A DNA stretch of 25,197 nucleotides, taken from assembly GCA_900552525.1 (NCBI GenBank), contig UNSK01000029.1, positions 1 through 25,197 on the forward strand, written 5' to 3'. The stretch comes from Candidatus Gastranaerophilales bacterium (GTDB lineage: Bacteria > Cyanobacteriota > Vampirovibrionia > Gastranaerophilales > Gastranaerophilaceae). This document shows positions 23,501-25,197 of this stretch, piece by piece (the first letter of the stretch is position 1; each line of letters opens with the position of its first letter). The position numbers and the translations under genes were made by a program. The notes below the pieces were generated by a model. That model was not told the origin of the DNA and did not search any database. It saw only the letters and a program-made list of their open reading frames with translations.

Positions 23501-24901
23501 TTTTTAAATTCCATTCTGCAAGGAGTTCCGGAATTTGCTCCGATATTTGGCAAACCTCAGCACAGTATGCAGAAGTATTCTCTTGACGTACATATTCTCA
23601 AAGTGCTTCAGGATTCTGTGAACGATCCGCTTTATAATCAGCTTGGTGACACAGACAAAATAGTCCTTAAATTCTCAACACTTTTGCATGATATCGGCAA
23701 AAGATATCTCGTTGACGGCTCAGATACAGGCCATGCTGCAAAATCTGCAGAGTATGTTTATTCAATTCTTGATAGATTTAATTTTGAACCGGAAATTAAA
23801 GACAGAATTATTTCAGTTGTTTCAAATCACCACTGGTTTAAAGAATACTGTCTGGGCAATACTTCAAAATTAGATATTGCCACGCTATGCCGCAGACCAC
23901 AGGACTTCCTTATTTATCAAATAATGGCAAAGGCAGATTTGAAAAATGTGAATGATAAATTTTATCTTGACAAAACAGGAGCCTCAAGCTTTGCTGAAGC
24001 AGAAAAGAATTTTGCTGCAAAAATGGCAGAAATTCAGCCAGCAGTAGATGAATTGGCCTCAAAACAGGTTGTAATAACGGCCTCAAGATTCGTAGAAGTT
24101 CCGCAAAGAGTTACTTCAACCGGCAGAGTATTGCCGGCAAGAGGTTTCCCTGTAGAAACTGTGAAAATTAAAGACGCAGATACAGGATTAAAGACGCTTA
24201 ATCTTACAAAATTAAACGAGGATACTGATATGTTTAATTATGGATTTAACCATATTCCTCTTAAAGATTTAAGATTAACAGTCCATATGGTCAACCAGTC
24301 TATAAATTTAGATGTCTTTAAAACACTTGCCAGAAACCCTATGAATAACTCTGCACAATCAATTTCGATGATTAGTATGGCAGATAAATCTACATATTCC
24401 GGTCTGCAATTCGGTCTTGTTCTCGATGTAGATAATGCAAATGTTTCACATGCTTATTTTTCCAATACCAGCTCCGGTACTAAAAAAGGTTTTGCACATT
24501 TTGTAGAAGAAATGTTTGAAAATAGCAAGTATAGAACATATGTAAAAGATAACTTCAAGTCCTACTTAACAGAAAAAGGGGTTGAAATCTCTGACGAAGA
24601 GTACACAAAAATTATTAAATATATTCAGAGTAAAAAATATCCGGAAACACAAATCAAAAATTTAAAAGTCGGTGACAGGACATTTACACGCGAAGATATT
24701 CTCGGAGCTTTTACATATTCTAGAGATCAGTTGATTGAAGTGAAAAAAATGAAAACTCACGGTGAGCATAATGAAATAGTAGCTTTAAATTCAAAAGTAA
24801 AAGGTCTTATTGCAAAGGTTAATTCTCTGGATGAATGTCCTGAATGGTTCCTTGAATTTGCTAAAGACAACAATCTTCCTATAATCTTAATCGGCACTTA
24901 A
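17549..24901 (+). CDS. Giant multidomain protein: helical repeats, HipA/PI3K-like kinase domain and HD phosphohydrolase domain
   Basis: A 2450-residue protein with no N-terminal signal peptide, under a sigma-28 promoter; AGGT before the ATG is a weak ribosome site. Residues 1-160 are helical. Residues 185-395 are Ala/Gly-rich and hydrophobic, like membrane-inserting segments of large toxins. Residues 480-1640 are mostly helices; from 1215 to about 1510 they repeat about every 40 residues (LVKKLIKLDISPNQISSL type). Residues 1655-1880 look like a HipA/PI3K-like kinase: glycine loop GTQGGSNRA (1687-1695), Lys1708, Glu1720/1721, an ADWDAPKNDN catalytic loop (1780-1789) and KVDVGG with Asp1801, followed by SLRYRARG. 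Residues 2000-2140 are an HD domain: His2015, His2047-Asp2048 (LLHDIGK), His2062, His2094/2095 and Asp2130. Residues 2195-2450 are an unnamed C-terminal module. Type III-exported effector or polymorphic-toxin-like protein is inference; no target or immunity gene is seen. Confidence 0.75.
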   Translation: MAKLSIEQLNFIKEFKHNYPDAKLSDAEILSIYNEQLNGISLTEDQKDSILAGNIITDNDGLRLEKQPVVLSEKSKEGLIEALKSRINKVKDDTKKAEDNNGLLGKAWSFMKNTPLLDWCTDSTNDIEEARREELDVLEKGDIKTAFEKITGMEYSQDNIVKFMNGEITTKSEQALNGYKEGQDMAVDVIGDMVSGIAAVGIYSLAVAAAPFSGGASIAAGAVLATASGGLIKSGIKALDTVGKDRKYTLDNFKHDLVTGGFSGALAPVTAGMGGAVGKTVATKLGVQAVKSTGSSAAASGIKGALINPAGYEYIGGNIVKRGLAMGTEMATDGALGGAVDNAFRTAYDGGGVNEVLEAGAEGFIGGAIMSPMIGGGMKAVGKAGHKIGEKMHGGAKAADEAAPAPKITENEPEEVAPFAQRLEKSSDIEDLTNPEIREVKLENGEFNENGDFIPDGTYTVTESGNPLAKSKTYKQYSDGKKQLAANFDELCAQVAKYKGLKKLGKYEQGLLKDIIDRNPDVSIQDISEIITDFTHVTNGDWSGKTKSFLESYQGLARIVDLKTFKANINEYDKFLSEIKNSDFVLYSKLQDLRLEYFTEDMAGIKPEDFKKNLEFFKTLDNNLQKALTRYDYNLLFKSHDNKYFERVKAADNFNRWALEKDAKVLLDESVRYWGELSDETYSQVTKNIELVKEMINADVLDTRMLDNILGSRDALYTDFCAKLKSELGDNFNYSYLSKLYWLGDDITPAAALIDTLGKDADKLSGWDFESICSQYYKADGAGKRNFLAKIDIAGKMPQFRNYNNNFSKELLKSFMKRDIANAEKIAQFVNLAEPNFLSKIDFQGYSNYLIIAFEKLFEPQNLDNMIACAKLHKDLPEDFAEFLHSEQSIIGSSRWSGSNVENYQYMVTPDELASRIETIKKYNGKLAPNLLERIYNGELTAKTPSLDMLSTIDQKLAVNIVNYRRLSDIDTLDNESINKIIQYVNKFEITKDDAQSFVSSFNPSIFKELSADELDVIPFSDMARHSYVIMNDIEIFRQVFNITPKPIRNLLKSDAGARFYCDWSKTYDGSDYSKKLAQLNNFSEEDLKNIGPKVLLKYFDTYFDENFNSKNLEAWKSVSQDTKDKLGEYAYYLLANNEILDTRLLQSRVDNLINNNVYGHIQGRQLSAYLMNTSQDMEECLNAILKDPDFKRENINRIIESFREITRREDNDWEFVRELINNPEVKSDEISGILEALYSPGAVREQQKSFARYLIEHDGVDNTFIPSLLMVVELTKRRVQYNEVKIQFAKELLENPKVKQAEISAIIGKMAENSFAADRALVLDMINSRGFSYNEISDLLYYLSSSSKSEHTLEKCFILKNLLDRENLNYADIQSIMKTLYSIHDTGTLNNIKPLLNDLFDEQFNPADISLILSNISNDTAESAAQIALVKKLIKLDISPNQISSLKDALGNSTIAPEVMGAKVYNLVNSGVDIELVLNICNNAKAVSIFNQDVIAILSRLKADGADVRGIVDIISDGNIPKDLMTKINALFALSSLTPDDKLVLKRQGIDIEAKIHNLMMSIDTKYPLISTSKQGVIDFLKHIGNSNNADNVIKKADFASFGKKGIELEYSREDFIRKMDALIREGGAGRKQISTEGVEIPELKLSEADVAATQAKIQDLLSRHKTEPAEVILEGEKVQGTRFLGTQGGSNRAYYTQIGDKLYYIKYPSSEKLGQSVEEVIASRLYRSAGIDAPNMKYVYDEEGNIIGMAGEFIPDLSTTPKNPDQFTDGFAADAWLADWDAPKNDNTQYRTSGVVKVDVGGSLRYRARGEMKDFGAVVNELSSLIEQNGRFMSMTKQQLLNSLKHVTDMPEARIQKIIDESPLDDGQLTSILLKRKEYMTIFQKKLEVLEENQFDNILEMVNEAKRMTAEEFSDDTNIAERLGYVRTRTGFEGLLNTTGVDNMALTPEQRILADKLIEEIKRFTVGNRISDDVKLDAETKDFLNSILQGVPEFAPIFGKPQHSMQKYSLDVHILKVLQDSVNDPLYNQLGDTDKIVLKFSTLLHDIGKRYLVDGSDTGHAAKSAEYVYSILDRFNFEPEIKDRIISVVSNHHWFKEYCLGNTSKLDIATLCRRPQDFLIYQIMAKADLKNVNDKFYLDKTGASSFAEAEKNFAAKMAEIQPAVDELASKQVVITASRFVEVPQRVTSTGRVLPARGFPVETVKIKDADTGLKTLNLTKLNEDTDMFNYGFNHIPLKDLRLTVHMVNQSINLDVFKTLARNPMNNSAQSISMISMADKSTYSGLQFGLVLDVDNANVSHAYFSNTSSGTKKGFAHFVEEMFENSKYRTYVKDNFKSYLTEKGVEISDEEYTKIIKYIQSKKYPETQIKNLKVGDRTFTREDILGAFTYSRDQLIEVKKMKTHGEHNEIVALNSKVKGLIAKVNSLDECPEWFLEFAKDNNLPIILIGT

Positions 24902-24961
24902 TGTAACGAATTGTAACAATATTCTAAAAAACCCTAAAGTTTTCAAAAAAAATGCCGATAT
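24902..24961 (+). promoter_or_regulatory. Sigma-28 (FliA) promoter with upstream TGTAAM direct repeat
   Basis: TGTAAC (24902-24907), TGTAAC (24912-24917), 17 bp, TAAAGTTT (24935-24942), 11 bp and GCCGATAT (24954-24961). It starts immediately after the stop codon of the giant gene and has exactly the spacing of the other two sites. The transcript should start near 24968, giving a leader of about 28 nt. Confidence 0.9.
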
Positions 24962-24995
24962 ACATAACATAAAGAAAAGAAAAAGGAGTAGAAAA

Positions 24996-25197
24996 ATGGC
25001 AGACGGAATCGGAAGACTTTCAGGATATGGAAATTACGGCGTAGGCGGTTACATGCCTCAAAGAAGAGGAGATGTTTCAAAAGAGGAACAGCCTCAAGAA
25101 CAAGTTTTAACAAATCAGCATGAAGAAACTCAGGTAGATCCATCAAAAGTAATGGAGTTTCTTGCGAATAATAATTTCTTTGTAGCAGCTCCGGCTG
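24996..25197 (+). CDS. 5' part of a small Gly/Tyr-rich hypothetical protein, sigma-28 controlled (runs off the window)
   Basis: The ATG at 24996 has AGGAG (24984-24988) at 7 nt, and 67 codons are visible before the window ends. Residues 1-25 are rich in Gly and Tyr (MADGIGRLSGYGNYGVGGYM). Residues 27-48 are Gln/Glu-rich. From about 50 a helix begins (DPSKVMEFLANNNFFV). I do not recognise a family. The start resembles that of the gene at 327 (M-S/A-DG-L/I) and both share the same promoter type, so they may be products of one late flagellar regulon. There is no signal peptide. Confidence 0.75.
   Translation, partial: MADGIGRLSGYGNYGVGGYMPQRRGDVSKEEQPQEQVLTNQHEETQVDPSKVMEFLANNNFFVAAPA

Noticed and set aside
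24918..24945. Terminator for the giant gene at AAAAC...GTTTT
   Set aside because: The stem is AT-rich and short and overlaps the -35 box of the next promoter; no T run follows.

Overview
The window is AT-rich, densely coded bacterial DNA from a flagellated, probably anaerobic Gram-negative organism. My best guess is the non-photosynthetic cyanobacterial lineage Vampirovibrionia/Melainabacteria (order Gastranaerophilales). That guess rests on remembered resemblance of several hypothetical proteins (the MGMAASQARY protein, the Gly/Met-rich small proteins, the EF-hand-like secreted protein) and on textbook sigma-28 promoters. It was not tested by any search. No tRNA, rRNA, insertion sequence, phage or CRISPR array is visible.

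Layout. Positions 1-188 hold the 3' end of a rightward gene, closed by a clear intrinsic terminator. A sigma-28 promoter then drives a GH73/lysozyme-like protein (327-1175). This converges with a leftward GH38 alpha-mannosidase (1172-3274). Two rightward genes follow: a coiled-coil flagellar-like protein with an internal duplication (3413-4981) and an 869-residue flagellin whose variable domain is a stack of cysteine-bearing GLUG repeats (5176-7785). The flagellin leader has a G10 tract and a hairpin covering part of its Shine-Dalgarno sequence. Facing the flagellin are a small Sm-like protein and a PilZ/YcgR-like protein (7793-8764). Next is a rightward three-gene operon for a split, iron-sulfur-rich glutamate synthase (8863-12644). 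The leftward housekeeping block 17402-12641 runs, in transcription order: small Met/Gly-rich protein, YajQ, MgtE, YhcC-like radical SAM enzyme, SmpB, a MerR-like coiled-coil protein and a YkgJ cysteine-cluster protein. From 17549 to 24901 there is a single 2450-residue protein with a hydrophobic Ala/Gly-rich N-terminal segment, a long helical-repeat middle, a HipA/PI3K-like kinase domain, an HD phosphohydrolase domain and an unnamed C-terminal module. The window ends inside another small rightward gene (24996 onward).

How it fits together. Three genes (327, 17549, 24996) have the same composite promoter: two TGTAAM hexamers 10 bp apart, exactly 17 bp, a sigma-28 -35 TAAAGTTT, exactly 11 bp, and a sigma-28 -10 GCCGWTAW. 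A copy of the TGTAAC element also lies upstream of the flagellin. This suggests that a murein hydrolase-like protein and a giant kinase/HD effector-like protein, neither with a visible N-terminal signal peptide, belong to the late flagellar regulon. They may be exported by or act with the flagellar machinery. This is the most promising candidate for an undescribed system in the window. PilZ and YajQ genes nearby add a possible cyclic-di-GMP link. At least two transcripts (glutamate synthase and smpB) look leaderless.
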